Positions 1-10,394 are shown, counted from the stretch's first letter. The stretch is 39,530 nt of DNA from Jimgerdemannia flammicorona (GCA_003990745.1 RBNI01000159.1:1-39530); one strand, 5' to 3'. Numbers and translations: made by a program. Notes: a model not told the origin generated them from the sequence alone.

Positions 1-370
1 TTTTTTCCTGATTCACCGTCATGCCGCCATCAGCAGTCCCGCCCCCAGCCACACCACCTCCAGACCCTATGCTCATACTCCCAGCCAGAGGACTTCCCCC
101 CCTCCCAGAGCTCGCCTTGCCCTTCCCTACTGCAGCACCAGCCCGGCTTCCAGTCGGCCATCCACTCCCCTTCACCTTGTCAGCAAAGCTCATAGGTCCA
201 GTTCCTCCGCCATTCCCACCAGACACTGGCCCTCCTCTAGCACCCTCGCCACCCTTCGACCCTCCAAAGGCCCCCATCCCCAGGCCATAACCCCTCCCAA
301 CCTGCTGCCAGCCAAAGGCCTCAGGTCCACCTGACCCAGCACGCCCACCAGAACTCTTGCTCGAAGACAT
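1..370 (-). CDS. LINE ORF1 N-terminus, Gly-rich, partial
   Basis: The frame is open from an ATG at 370 to the window edge, about 123 codons without a stop. The product starts MSSSKSSGGRAG and is very rich in Gly and Ser. It shares the blocks AFGWQQVGRGYGLGMGAF and SFADKVKGSGWP with ORF1 of the LINE at 12452 and more weakly with the copies at 30893 and 34424. ORF1 proteins of non-LTR elements bind the element RNA in a ribonucleoprotein particle; that role is known for the class and not shown here. This is the least damaged ORF1 N-terminus in the window, so copy 1 may be the youngest. The C-terminal part is off the edge. Confidence 0.75.
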   Translation of the reverse strand, partial: MSSSKSSGGRAGSGGPEAFGWQQVGRGYGLGMGAFGGSKGGEGARGGPVSGGNGGGTGPMSFADKVKGSGWPTGSRAGAAVGKGKASSGRGGSPLAGSMSIGSGGGVAGGGTADGGMTVNQEK

Positions 371-455
371 GTTTATAGTACCTTTTCTCCGCTTTGTATC
401 GAAAAACTGTTGCTTGAGGTTTGTGTAATGCGAATTGTACCGGAGAAAGGTGCCT
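1..455 (-). mobile_element. LINE copy 1, 5' end (rest lies off the left edge)
   Basis: This is the 5' end of a non-LTR retrotransposon read on the minus strand. The leader (about 455 down to 371) aligns by eye with the leaders of the LINE copies at 12544-12453, 30810-30892 and 34338-34423: each has a CTTTC/TCTC-rich start followed by a short ACA-rich stretch before the first ATG. The boundary with the satellite at about 455 is placed where this similarity stops, so it is uncertain by several bases. The 3' part and the target duplication are outside the window. Confidence 0.8.
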
Positions 456-1720
456 TCCCCCACTTCCACTCAATCCACCTCTACTCCACCTTAAGGAAGT
501 GGGGGGAGGTGGATTGGGTGGAAGTGGGAGAAGGTGGATCAGATGGAATGGCTCAAAATTGTTCCCCTTTGCCAAATTCCCCAAATTCTCCTTCAAGTGG
601 CCTTAAATTGATTACCAAAAGTGACCTTAAATCATGTTCTCGAGTAGAAGTGGGGAAGGACCTCAATTCTACTTGATCCACTTAATCCACCTCTACCTTC
701 TCCCACTTCCACTCGATCCACCTCCACTCTACCTTGAGGAAGTGGGGAGAGGTGTATCAGGTGGAAGGGGGGGAAGATTGATCAGATGGAATGGCTCCTC
801 TTTCCCATTGATTACCAAAATTGTTCCCCTTTACTGAATTCCCCAAATTCTCCAAGTGGCCTTAAATCGATTACCAAAAGTGGCCTTAAATCATCCTCAA
901 GTGGAAGTGGGGAAGGACCTCAATTTCACTTGATCCACTCGATCCACCTCTACCTTTCCCCACTTCCCTCCACTCCATCTTAAGGAAGTGGGGAGGTGGA
1001 TTGAGTGGAAGCCCTTTGCCATCGATTATCAAAATTGTTCCCCTTTGCCAAATTCCCCAAATTCTCCTTCAAGTAGCCTTAAATCATATTCTCAAGTAGA
1101 AGTGGGGAAGGACCTCAATTCCACTCGATCCACCTCTACCTTCTCCTACTTCCACTCAATCTACCTCTACTCTACCTTGAGGAAGTGGGGGGAGGTAGAT
1201 CAGGTGGAATGGCTCCCCTTTGCCTTCGATTACCAAAATTGTTCCCCTTTGCCGAATTCTCCAAATTCTCCTTCAAGTGGCCTTAAATCGATTACCAAAA
1301 GTGACCTTAAATTGTGTTCTCAAGTAGAAGTAGGGAAGGACCTCAATTCCACTTGATCTATTCGATCCACCTCTACCTTCCCCCAGCCATCAATTACCAA
1401 AATTGTTCCCCTTTGCCAAATTCCCCAAATTCTCCTTCAAGTGGCCTTAAATCAATTACCAAAAGTGACCTTAAATCATATTCACCTTTGCCAAATTCCC
1501 CAAATTCTCCTTCAAGTGGCCTTAAATCAATTACCAAAAGTGAGCTTAAATCGTATTCACCTTTGCCAAATTCCCCTTCAAGTGGCCTTAAATCGATTAC
1601 CAAAAGTGGCCTTAAATTGATTACTCACTTCCATTGATCTATATTACCTCCACCTTCTCCCACTTCCACTTGATCCACTTCTACCTTCCCCCACTTCCAC
1701 TTGATCCCTATTTATTGAAT
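456..1720 (+). repeat. Degenerate foldback satellite array, left block
   Basis: A tandem array whose landmark GTTCCCCTTT recurs at about 560, 825, 1038, 1240 and 1404, so unit length varies from about 260 down to 160 bp. Each unit combines a part reading CCTTAAATCGATTACCAAAA with a part built from GATCCACCT, CCCCCACTTCC and their reverse complements (AGGTGGATC, GGAAGTGGGGG). Each unit can therefore fold on itself. Short subunits around 1400-1620 are further duplicated three times. The open frames through this array are repeat translations, not genes. The same family fills 18196-20870. Confidence 0.85.
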
Positions 1721-1979
1721 ATATTTGATAAGATAGTATTATTTATGTAATATATCTGATAGCTAATTCTGTCTTAACTAAATAATCTAAGAGACACATT
1801 AATGTGAATAATATTTTTTAACATCATTTTCTGCATCTGCTAATACAAGTCCTTTTTGATATGTATTCATATATTTTTGTGAATGATATGCATATTTTCT
1901 AATTGTAATAAGATCAACAGAGGCTAAAGCTTTTGGAATATTTTGCTTCAATCCAGTCCATGTATAATTGCAATGAGTT

Positions 1980-2032
1980 CTAAATATTATAAATAATATA
2001 TATAATAATTAATATATATATATATTACATAC
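1980..2032 (-). other. Intron in DDE transposase, last
   Basis: A 53-nt AT-rich intron with donor GTATGT at 2032 and acceptor ending TTTAG at 1980. Removing it joins ...KKYC to RTHCNYTW in frame. The final exon (1979-1799) ends KKYYSH then stop. Confidence 0.75.
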
Positions 2033-2825
2033 CTACAATACTTTTTTGCACTACTCCAAAAATATTCAATATAATTAAGTTCACAATAGAACTTAGGATA
2101 AAAAATACATTTATGCTCCAAGTTTTCAATAATTTCTTGAAGAAGTGGCTTCTGTGCTTTAAAATCTTCTTGATGGGATAGAATTTGTACAGCACAACAA
2201 TCATATTTCTTGCATTTTTCCTTGCATTTTCTTTTTAAATCTTTTCTCCAAAGATTTCTTTCTTCAAGTACTTATTGTAAGCCCTTTGCTTTACCATGCA
2301 GTTTAACAATTTTATATTTCTTTGAAAATATCATTTCTTGAGGAATATTGTTAAACTTTGTAGTTCTCATAAGTGGCTGTTTTCCACCAGATCCAAGATT
2401 CATCTTGTGAGCAAATAAAGCATCTGATGTATATATTGAATGTCCTTGACTATGATCAAATGCAAATACTGCCACATAGTTGAAATGAATAGTATTGAAA
2501 ATTGGAATAGCATTTTCTTGAATCTAATTATATAATATTAATTTATATTGTAAGTTTTTATTAATATATTATTAAATTAAATTATTATTATATATATATA
2601 TATATATCTGATCTATTAGATGATTTCCAGTCCAATAACCTTTCTTAGCTTTTTCAATTTCAAGTAGACAACAAGCTTCTCTTGGAGGCTTTGAATCTTT
2701 CATATCTTTATATTATTCTTTAGATAAGCCAGCCTTCCAACAGTATCCAGAAGAAAGTCACTAACCATTATACTAGCACCTCTACTTTTTTTTCTAGGTG
2801 GAAATTGTCCTTTAGGTCCCCATCC

Positions 2826-2829
2826 ATAG
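2826..2829. other. Target site duplication ATAG, left copy
   Basis: ATAG immediately precedes the left LTR and recurs at 16387-16390 immediately after the right LTR. Four to six bases is normal for Ty3/Gypsy. Using one copy restores the transposase reading frame across the insertion. Confidence 0.85.
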
Positions 2830-3998
2830 TGTAATGTGCTGGCTCAATGGAGGCAAATTACAAGGTTGGGGGTTGATGTAGTTTGGCTTGAGCCCCCAGT
2901 TACTTTGTCAAAAAGCAATAAAATTTTTTAAGATTTCCTAAGGTCTTTGGTGTTTAGTGGTATAATAGTCAATCTGGATATCTGCGAGTGGTTTCCTTAT
3001 TGGGATGGTTCTCTGGGTGTAGCAGCAATTTGTGTGTGAATGGACTTCCTTCTTGGGTCAACTGGGAATGGTACAATTTTGTATAGTGAGGTAATTTCCA
3101 AAAGTATGCGATTTCTGGGTGACAGTCTTGGTGCGACAATCTTTATATAGTGTGACGATCTCCTTATGTATGACAGTCTGGCAATTTGACAGTTCTCCTT
3201 ATGTGGATTTGGCGGATAACTCGATTTGGCTCACTGGGAATTGTGTGGCATGGGTTCTTATTACTAGAAATAGTATTGGTGGCAGATTCTTCTTGGGCTC
3301 ACTGGGAATGACAAATAACTCAGATGTCATAAGAGGTGGGTAATTCAATAGCTCAGATAACTTGGGTGATGCGGATTCTTCCTGAATCAGCAGGGTTCTT
3401 CTGGGAATATGGTGGATAACTTGAAAATGGCAGATGATGCAGATTCTTCCTGAATCGGCAGACTTCTTGAAAATGGCAGCTTAACTGGGAATTAACTCAG
3501 ATGGCACAGATTCTTATAAATCGGTAGCTTCAATTGAGAATATGAATAACTGGCGGCGTTCTTTGGGAAAGGGTCTCTTGGCAAAGTTACGTCAAAGACT
3601 GGCTTCATTTGCGTAGAGTTGCATCACTAGACTGGCTCTACTGTGAAGTTGCATCAGGGACTGTCTTGTGGCAAGGCTCTCTGGGAATGCAGAAACTTGG
3701 GTTCTTCAGGCTTATCTGGCAAGTGTACCAATAGCATGGCTTATTCCTTAAGTGGCAGGTTCTTCAAAGGTGGCAAAGTTCTCCTTGAACTTAGGCAGCA
3801 AATCTTCAAGCTTTGTATTGGAAAGTAGACCAGAGTGGAAAAGAGGACCAATGCTCACAATCTCCTAATAGTGGCTGTAGAGTTTCTCTTGAAGTATGGT
3901 AGGTAGACTTGTCTTTTGCTTTTAGATTCAATTTTGGACTCTTCTTTGTATCGGAAAGTGAACTGGAGTTGAAATGTGTTCTGAATTTCGGACTGAGG

Positions 3999-4004
3999 TT
4001 TATT
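3999..4004 (-). promoter_or_regulatory. Polyadenylation signal in Gypsy LTR
   Basis: AATAAA on the minus strand in the context GAGTGAATAAACCTCAG, about 190 bp downstream of the LTR TATA box. The related LTR has the same hexamer at 24091-24096 in the same context. Confidence 0.6.
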
Positions 4005-4079
4005 CACTCTTGTCTCTGGGGTAATTTATACAAGTTGGTTGCTATCTGGTTACTATGTGGCTAACTATAGATCTGCTAC

Positions 4080-4165
4080 TTATGGCAGGTATACAGAGTC
4101 TATATGGTGTTCAGGACCTATACAGTGTACAGAGTCTGTATGGTGTATAGAGTCTGTACAGATAA
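4080..4165 (-). repeat. 18-bp tandem repeat just downstream of LTR TATA box
   Basis: The plus-strand unit TATGGTGTACAGAGTCTG and variants are tandemly repeated here. The other LTR (16140-16235) has one extra unit, which accounts for the whole 18-bp length difference between the LTRs (1485 versus 1503). The related LTR at 23915-24005 has a different, roughly 20-bp repeat in the same place. Confidence 0.75.
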
Positions 4166-4190
4166 ACAGACCCTTTCTGGTATCTTTGGC

Positions 4191-4198
4191 TATTTATA
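4191..4198 (-). promoter_or_regulatory. TATA box in Gypsy LTR
   Basis: TATAAATA on the minus strand in the context CTGTATAAATAGCC. The same context occurs at 16263-16270 and, in the related LTR, at 23881-23888. It lies about 120 bp inside the coding-sense 5' edge of the LTR, where the U3 promoter of an LTR element is expected. Confidence 0.7.
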
Positions 4199-4314
4199 CA
4201 GTTTTCTGCAACAATGGTTGCTGGTTACTATGCTGTGTGTTCACATCATCTTGCCTAATTGTTCATGTCATCTGGTTAAGATATAATTCAGGTGATACAT
4301 TTTGGTTTGTCACA

Positions 4315-4326
4315 TCAGCCCCCACT
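4315..4326 (-). other. Polypurine tract of Gypsy element
   Basis: On the minus strand AGTGGGGGCTGA directly abuts the 3' LTR start (TGTGAC). This is the expected place of the plus-strand primer. The second Gypsy element has the same AGTGGGGGCTGA before its LTR at 23753. Confidence 0.7.
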
Positions 4327-4353
4327 GAAGGGTAGTCTGTCTCAGACTATTCT

Positions 4354-4700
4354 TCAGTCATCATCCCAATAAGTATAGGCTGCTTTTGCATCTATACCCA
4401 TTCCATCAACTTCATTGTCTATACTGGGGTTACTCCATTCTATGGGCTCTTCTTCTTCTTCAGGGAATAGAATTTCAACAGAGTTGATGATGCTCAAATA
4501 GGTAACAGGGTTCATTCCTTGAATATCATTCAGGGAGAATTGTGCCTGTGTCAGGGCTGTGACATTTCGTTTGTAAATGGTATATAGTCTGTCTGTGGCA
4601 GTAGTGTCTCTTCTAGTCAGACCTGTGGTATTCCTGATGTAGGTCTGTTCTGGGGCTGGGAGGTTCTGCAAAGATTTCGAAGGTAGTTTGTTCTCCAGGC
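4354..4700 (-). CDS. Gypsy tail ORF, acidic C-terminus
   Basis: Read on the minus strand in a different phase from the dUTPase frame. The product includes LQNLPAPEQTYIRN, then RRDTTATDRLYTIYKRN, a glutamate run (EEEEE) and ends YTYWDDD. The same segment occurs after the integrase of the other Gypsy element (23285-23400, LQNLSAPEQTYIRN and DRLYTLYK), so it is a shared family tail. In that copy it lies beyond the pol stop codon. It has no recognised domain. Because the frame changes between dUTPase and tail, either a frameshift has occurred or the tail was a separate ORF. Confidence 0.55.
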
Positions 4701-5333
4701 TCCAGGATGAGATTCTTGTGCAGTCTGACTGGTTGCCAGTATACTTGCTGGGGAACATTCCTCTTGAGGTGGTTGACTTGAAGGAGATGTACCTCCTTCC
4801 TGTCTGAACTTCCAAATCCCTTTGCTTGTCTTATTCCTTCAGTTAGTTCGGACACTTCCTGTAACTGTGGGGTCTTGACATTCATGAAGACTGCTTGGGC
4901 AATCTTCTGTCCTCTAATGATTCGGTGCCATTCTGCACTGCTGTTATGTAGGATAACCTTGATTTCGCCTGTATATCCAGGGTCAATGGTTCCTCCTTCT
5001 ACAGTTATACCTTGTCTGGGAAGTCCAGACCTTGAGGTCAGTTGAATATAAGCTCCTTGGGGTGGCTGCATGGCTAATCCAGTTCTGACCATGAAGGTTT
5101 TTCCAGGCTTGATAGATTTATCCTCCAGGCTGTGAAGATCATATTCCACATCTTCTGGGTGTGCTTTGGTTGAGGGTTTGGCCTTTGGGTGCAGCAGGGC
5201 ATACTGGGCAATATCCTTGCTGAGTTTGGGCTTTTCTAGGGCTGAAGCTCCACTAGCAGAGAGCCTCCAAGCTCTGAGGTTGAGGTGTGGCCATCTGGCT
5301 CCAGTAGAAGGGTCTCAGAGGTAATTAATTCCC
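4613..5333 (-). CDS. dUTPase domain of Gypsy polyprotein
   Basis: Homotrimeric-type dUTP pyrophosphatase (dUTP to dUMP and PPi), which keeps uracil out of newly made DNA. Counting from the codon at 5149, motif I is EYDLHSLED (2-10), motif II SRSGL (39-43), motif III GGTIDPGYTGEI (52-63) with the key Asp and Tyr, motif IV RGQKIAQAV (79-87) and motif V KGFGSSD (110-116). All five motifs are present and readable, a normal length for the domain. It is not a free gene: the same frame continues upstream through AHPEDV to a TGA near 5330 (probably a former CGA) and beyond into the protease. Downstream it ends at a stop at 4613. dUTPase-bearing Gypsy elements are known from basidiomycetes. Here the domain is the best preserved enzyme in an element without RT. 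Confidence 0.88.
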
Positions 5334-6629
5334 CTTCTTCCTGTAGTGTCTAGGACTTCCATGAAGTTGGCAGCATCTTCTGCCCATCCTTGGTGGGTAG
5401 CATGTCTGATGAGAGCTAGGATATTTTCTCCCAAATTGTAGATCTTGAGGATTCTTCTTCCTGGCTTCTTGGTCTGGCTTTTTTGAATCTGGCTTTTTCG
5501 GATCTGGCTTTAGTTATCTCCTTTCTTCAAAGTATGCACTGCAACATCATGACTGAGGTGAATCTTCTGATGTCTGCAGTCTTGGCAGTCAGAGTGTCTC
5601 CCATGATTGCAATATTCCATTGTTCAAAAATGATGTTCCCAGCTATTTATCTCTTGTTGTCTTGGAAATCAGTACCCATCTTGATCATAGATTGGGGGAA
5701 GGGTAGATAAGGGGTATATTTCTGTTCAGGTGAAGAAGCCTTATCCCCTAAATCGACTTTATAACCTTGTGGTAACTTCTTGAAAGGTGGTGGACTGTGC
5801 AAGAGTAGTTAGGGGTTCTGGTCTCTGGGGTCTCTGTCTTTCTTGTTGGTCCAACAGATGACACTGGTAGCAGTAGTCTCAGGGAGAGTGGAAGACCATT
5901 TGGTATGGACATCTTCCTAGCCAAAAAGCTTTCTCTTGGCAGGTTTCTTTCTTAGGAATAATGGTGATTGTACTGGATCCTTCTTCTATATTCCAGGGGT
6001 CATTGTCTTCAGGTGGTATCCAGCAAGAGTCATCCCAGGGAATGAGTTCGGGGACCTCTTCTTCATTGGGTGCTTCTTGTTTAGGAACTTCTTGGTCAGA
6101 AGTTTCTTCTTCCTCAGATGATTCTTGACCCCAAATCACTTGTACTTCTGCAGCTTCAGTTGCAGGTGTTTCTGGAACATGTCTACATTTCTTCTTCTTT
6201 CTTCTGCACTCTGGGCAGGCTGTGCCAGGCGATTTCCTTGTTCCCATAATTTTGGAGGAGTGCTCAGGACACCTGTGTCTCTTGAGGCATATAGGGCATC
6301 CTTTGATTTCTCCTGCAATGGCTCCAATGGTGATAGGGATGGTATTCTTGGCCCACACATTGTCTTCTGGTCTGTCATCCACCAGGTTAATTCGGGGATT
6401 GAGTCTGGGATCATTTCCATCTGCAGATTCTTCTTCCTCTTCTGTAGTAGACTCTTCACTGCTGGCATATTCTTCTTGAATAGTGACCTTCTTCTTCTTT
6501 TTTGATTATTCATAGCTGGTCACCTTAACTCTGTACTTCTTGACTCGATAGTCAAACTTGAGTACTTGTTGGCCAATATCAACAACTGCATTCATTTTCT
6601 TCATCCAGTTGGTGCCAAGAATCATGTCA
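5334..6629 (-). CDS. Gypsy polyprotein middle: end of protease, acidic and Cys-rich segment
   Basis: Continues the Gag-protease frame on the far side of the inserted LINE. It opens with the end of the retropepsin (ILGTNWMKK, then FDYRVKKYRVKV). After a TAA comes a Lys-rich then Glu-rich stretch, and then a Cys/His cluster, CPICLKRHRCPEH, followed by CPECRRKKKKC, which could bind zinc. A long acidic Pro/Glu segment follows, ending near 5879. Between 5879 and 5334 the frame is interrupted by several stops but keeps sense such as NLGENILALIRHATHQGW leading into dUTPase. I do not recognise the Cys-rich part as a named domain. RT, RNase H and integrase would normally be encoded here and are absent. 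Confidence 0.6.
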
Positions 6630-6641
6630 TAGGTGACAGCT

Positions 6642-6644
<3 letters not shown>
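6630..6644. other. LINE copy 2 target site duplication, left
   Basis: TAGGTGACAGCTTCT, repeated exactly at 12545-12559. Fifteen bases is typical of target-primed reverse transcription. Confidence 0.92.

Positions 6645-6680
<36 letters not shown>
6645..6680 (-). other. LINE copy 2 poly(A) tail
   Basis: Thirty-six T on the plus strand, directly next to the target duplication. Read as protein it gives a false poly-Lys ORF. Confidence 0.9.
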
Positions 6681-6683
<3 letters not shown>

Positions 6684-6702
6684 GTCACTTGGACTTCATT
6701 CC

Positions 6703-6708
6703 TTTATT
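6703..6708 (-). promoter_or_regulatory. LINE polyadenylation signal
   Basis: AATAAA on the minus strand, about 22 bp before the tail. The same hexamer stands before the tail in the truncated copies ending at 29060 and 23522. Confidence 0.6.
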
Positions 6709-6748
6709 AATACCCATCTATCCCATATAAATACAGTGATCCCACCCC

Positions 6749-9700
6749 CTATCCGATCCCCCTAGGGGGGCCCACCCCCCCTACCCTTTCCTGATGAAAG
6801 ACCACTTTATCTAACATCATTGCCACCCTTCCACCACTCTGCTCACAGATCTTCACTACCAGACTGCGATGTCGGCCCCCCTGAGGACCCCAACCCACTG
6901 ACCATCCAGTCAACAGATCCCCCAACAGCTCCTCCCACCTTAAAACCTTCTCCCATAGCCCCAACCACTGCCCCTCCTCAAAAACAAAAAGCCAATGACC
7001 ACTATTCCCACCCATATTGCTAGTACCCAGCCAACTATTACCCACCCCACCCACAAGCCAGGATCTCAAGTCCTCCCAGCAACCCCCCTCCCCCACCAGC
7101 CTACACCCCACACCCAGTCTATCCCCTATTGCGGCCCAAAATTCCCCCAAAACCTCACACTCTCCCAGCCAATGTTCTGTCATCTGTACATAACCCCCAG
7201 CTTGCCCAACATTGTAACACTCCTCACAGTCAAATTGTCCACCATCTACCAAATGCCCCATACAGAAATTCAGCATAACATTCCTCTACAACATTCTCCA
7301 CCATACTACCCAGAACTTGGGAGGAAGCCATCTCTGTACCTCAGTACTCCAAGACCAAATACCAGCCCAGTCCCACTCCTCACTGATCCCGGCTACCTGC
7401 CAGCAACTCAGCCAAAGGTCCTGGTCATGCCCCTGCTGAAACTCTACTCTCTCCCCAATATCAAACATATCAAGTGAAGCACCCCCCCGGAGCAATCTAT
7501 CCCAACGTCACATATTAGGCCCCCACACCTCCTCCCCCTCATTGCATTGCCAGTGCAGGCCAAATCAGTGTGCTCCATCCACCACGCCCCAGCAAAAGCC
7601 CTTCAACTGCAGCTGCCTAGTGCCATTCAGCTCTACCAAAGAGAGCAGATCTCCGGAGGACCCCCAAGGGGATGTTCGCATCTCCCATACCCTGCAACAG
7701 AGGTACCCAACCGCTGCCCTGCAGTTCCACAGCTCTCTTCAACCACCAGGCTCGCAAGCAGTGCAGCCTCTTAGGAAAGTCCACCAGTACAAGACCCCCC
7801 CTTACTACCAGCCTCGCAAGAGTATCCCAACTGACCTGGGACCTCCTCCCTGCCCAGATCCAATCCCTAGCCATCTTCGTCAGCTTCTTCACTACTCACA
7901 CTGGGAAGTCAAGGTGATATGCCACATACCACATCTTGGGAAACCAATATACATTCAGGATTGACACCTGCTCTGCTAGGGAGATATGGCGGCCTCTCCA
8001 CCCTTGAAGGACCTTCTCCCAAACATTCACCCTGCTCTCCCACCACACTTGTGGCAAGATAGAGCCATATATAGAGAGGAAGATGCCCAGATACTGCACC
8101 ACCTCACCCATAGGGACAATTGATCCAATGACATCCCCACCCACTAGCCCATTCCCTAGCACCATTGTCTCACACTTATGCCAGTTGAGCTTCACCTCCG
8201 AGTGGGCCTCATATCATTCCACAGTCTCCTGAAGTGTCTCCACATCTGCCACAGACCCAAGTCCAACCACCATATCATCAGCAAAGGCCCCCACCTTCCA
8301 CACTATACTATATATAGAGAGCCCTGCCACCTTTTGGCAAATCCTATCCATCAATGGCTCCAGTGAAAGGGCATAAAGAATAGGGGACAGAGGGTCCCCC
8401 TGATGAACTCCTCTTCCCAAGAGAAATGCCCTCCCATGGTGACCATTACATGTCAGAGCTGCCCGACTGCTCTCCAGCAGACTTAATATAGAGGCCCTAA
8501 ACCTTGGGGGAACCCCAATTCAGTCTAATACCTTGCCCAGCCACACCTGCCATACTCGGTCGTAGGCCTTCTCCTCATCCAAAAAGACCAACCTTCCATC
8601 CAAGCCACAAGCCTGGGCCCCTTCAATAACATCATGAACCCATGCAGTCCCATCTCTTATAAGTCTGCCCCCAACAAAGCTCCACTGCTCCTCCCCCAGC
8701 ACCTGTTGGGCAACTTTCTGCAGCCTTGTGACAATCACCTTAGTCACCATCTTCCTGTCCATGTCCAGAAGCATGATCAGCCTCCAGTTCTTCCAGTCTT
8801 CCCTCCTCCCCTTGTCTTTGTACAATAAGGCCACCAGCCCAAGATCCTGCTCTCCAACCCACTCACCACTCTGAAGGACATGGTCACAGAGAGCAGCCAT
8901 CTCACCCAACACTCTGGGGACATTTACCATCTTCTTCAAGAAGTCCCATGGCAGTCCATCCTCCCCTGGTGCCACCCCAAGTTTAGTTGCTGCCAGAACA
9001 CTTTGGATCTCCTCTCCCTGCACTGATAAGATCAAGTCACCCAGTCCAGCCACTTGCGGAGGCCTCCACTCTTCTAGTGTGTCCACAATCTCCACTTCAT
9101 CAACACCCCCTTCTCCCTCACTCCATAAGCCCTGCCATCTCTCCTTCAACTCCCTTAAGATTTGTTGCGTGCCATGTAACATGTCCCCATCAGCATCCAG
9201 GACCCCATCCCACCGATGTCGCACTCTCCTAGCTTTGAGAAGTCTTGATAAGTACTTAGAAGGCCGCTCTCCCTCCTCAAGCCCCTGCCATTGTAGCCTA
9301 GCAGCCATGCCCCACATATGAGACTCCTTCTCTTCCCTCAACACCTGTTGTAGTTCCACTATCTCCAATTTTGCCCTCTTGATCCTCCAATCCTCCACCC
9401 CAACAACAGTGAGCAAATCTGCCCAATCCATTTGTAGTCTCCTCAGCCTGCTGGAAGCACACCTCATGCGCCTCCTCCACTGCCTCCTGGCCTCTCTACC
9501 AGCCCCTCCCCAATAAACCCTCGCAGCCTCTTTCAATCTCATCCAGCAGACAGCCACTGGCAAACCCTCATGCCCCCAATTAAAAATCTTTGCCTGAATG
9601 TCCTCTACCCACAATTCCCGCAATCCCTTCTCAGCCACCAGGGAGGAGTTAAGGCACCAATGTCTGGGTCCATCTCCACTTCCCCCAAACTGCCTCTGCC

Positions 9701-10394
9701 CTAACAGTCCCCAATGATCAGACCATGGGCACCACTCCACTTCCAATGCCCTCCAAACATCTGAACCCCAACACTCTACTGTCTGAATCCAGTCAATCCT
9801 TATGCCCAAGCTATTCACCCAATGCGTGTAGACCCTGGCATTGCCCCACCTAGTTCTGCCCATATCCCTCAAAGAGCTCAATGTCTCTACCTCCTTCCAT
9901 GCATCCAGACCTCCACTTCTACCCCCAGTACTCCTCCCTCCATCAGTCCTGTCCAGATGCTGATCCCGAACCATATTAAAGTCCCCACCAAGCACATCGA
10001 CCCCTTCCTCCAAGAGAATACCCTCCTCCAGCAGCCCTCTAATCCATGCAGTCCTCTCACCCCTATCTACAGAGCAGTAGCAAGAGCCCACCTTCACTGA
10101 TTCCCACTCTGGCTGATGCCAATCTCTCCAGACTAAGCAATCACCCCAGCTCCTAATTCCCCCCAAGTCACCTCTACCCTTCTTCACCAAAATTGCCACC
10201 TTTCCAAACTAAGTAGCAGCCCCACCCCATTCTCTAGTCCATTCTACCCGATCGTTCTCATCTTCACATCGAATATCCTGTAGTAAAAAGAGATCAGCCT
10301 CCAATCCCCTGAGCCAAGTAAAAATGTTCTTATGCTGCCCAGAGCCTCTTAACCCATTCACATTCAATGAGAAAATGTTGGTTATACTGTTCAT
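6749..10394 (-). pseudogene. LINE ORF2: AP-endonuclease, reverse transcriptase, CCHC finger
   Basis: The enzyme that nicks the target and copies element RNA into it. Start MNSITNIFSLNVNGL at 10394. Endonuclease marks follow in order: FSLNVNGL, LLQDIRCED (Asp where the family normally has Glu), GGDFNMV and SDHWGLLG. Then comes a charged linker and the RT: GEDGLPWDF, RLIMLLDMDRKMV, FLDEEKAYDR (first catalytic Asp, near 8570) and AFADDMVV (8288-8271), then KLNWHKCE. The C-terminus has CEECYNV...EHWLGEC, a CCHC finger. The longest open piece is 10199-8520 (559 codons). In-frame stops lie at about 10211, 8517, 8211 and 7893, with a TAG near 7617 and a frameshift between 7617 and 7495. The end is at 6749. 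About 1,215 codons if repaired, normal for the class. Confidence 0.88.

Larger units (their letters stand above)
1799..2829 (-). pseudogene. DDE transposase, C-terminal half (split gene)
   Basis: Read on the minus strand, this continues the reading frame broken at 16387. It starts YGWGPKGQFPPRK, then IMVSDFLL, a GYWTGNHLIDQ block, FAFDHSQGHS (second catalytic Asp), the block GGKQPLMR, and FYPKFYCELNYIEYFW (catalytic Glu), ending at TAA 1799-1801. This is the IS630/Tc1/mariner-like DDE arrangement of a transposase family common in fungi. Two introns are visible. One is at 2607-2524 (84 nt), whose donor reads AT instead of GT. The other is at 2032-1980 (53 nt) with normal GT...AG. A one-base frameshift near 2720, a TAA just after it and a TAA at 2272-2274 in place of a sense codon show that the gene is dead. 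It would cut and join transposon ends in the nucleus. Confidence 0.85.
2830..4314 (-). repeat. 3' LTR of the dUTPase Gypsy element
   Basis: 1485 bp, bounded by TGTAATGTGC on the plus-strand left and GGTTTGTCACA on the right. It is an obvious partner of 14884-16386, differing mainly by C/T and G/A changes and by one 18-bp repeat unit. In coding sense it carries a TATA box (4191-4198) and an AATAAA signal (3999-4004). Open frames within it are not genes. Confidence 0.92.

Noticed and set aside
988..1637. Overlapping ORFs of 100-120 codons rich in PNSPNSPSSGLKS
   Set aside because: They are translations of the tandem satellite; the motif repeats with the DNA unit and no start, intron or domain supports a gene.
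3119..3343. Short ORFs inside the LTRs (also 15197-16358)
   Set aside because: They lie wholly within LTRs, differ between the two copies and lack any domain.
6506..6688. Small protein beginning with a poly-Lys run
   Set aside because: The Lys run is the LINE poly(A) tail joined to the end of the Gypsy protease; it is an artefact of the insertion.
6820..7964. Proline-rich plus-strand ORFs over 6820-12275 and on the minus strand over 30865-38081
   Set aside because: They are complementary-strand shadows of the G-rich LINE ORF1 and ORF2 frames.
8634..8828. Possible intact, active LINE because of the 559-codon ORF2 piece
   Set aside because: In-frame stops on both sides, a C-terminal frameshift and an ORF1 frameshift make copy 2 inactive as read.
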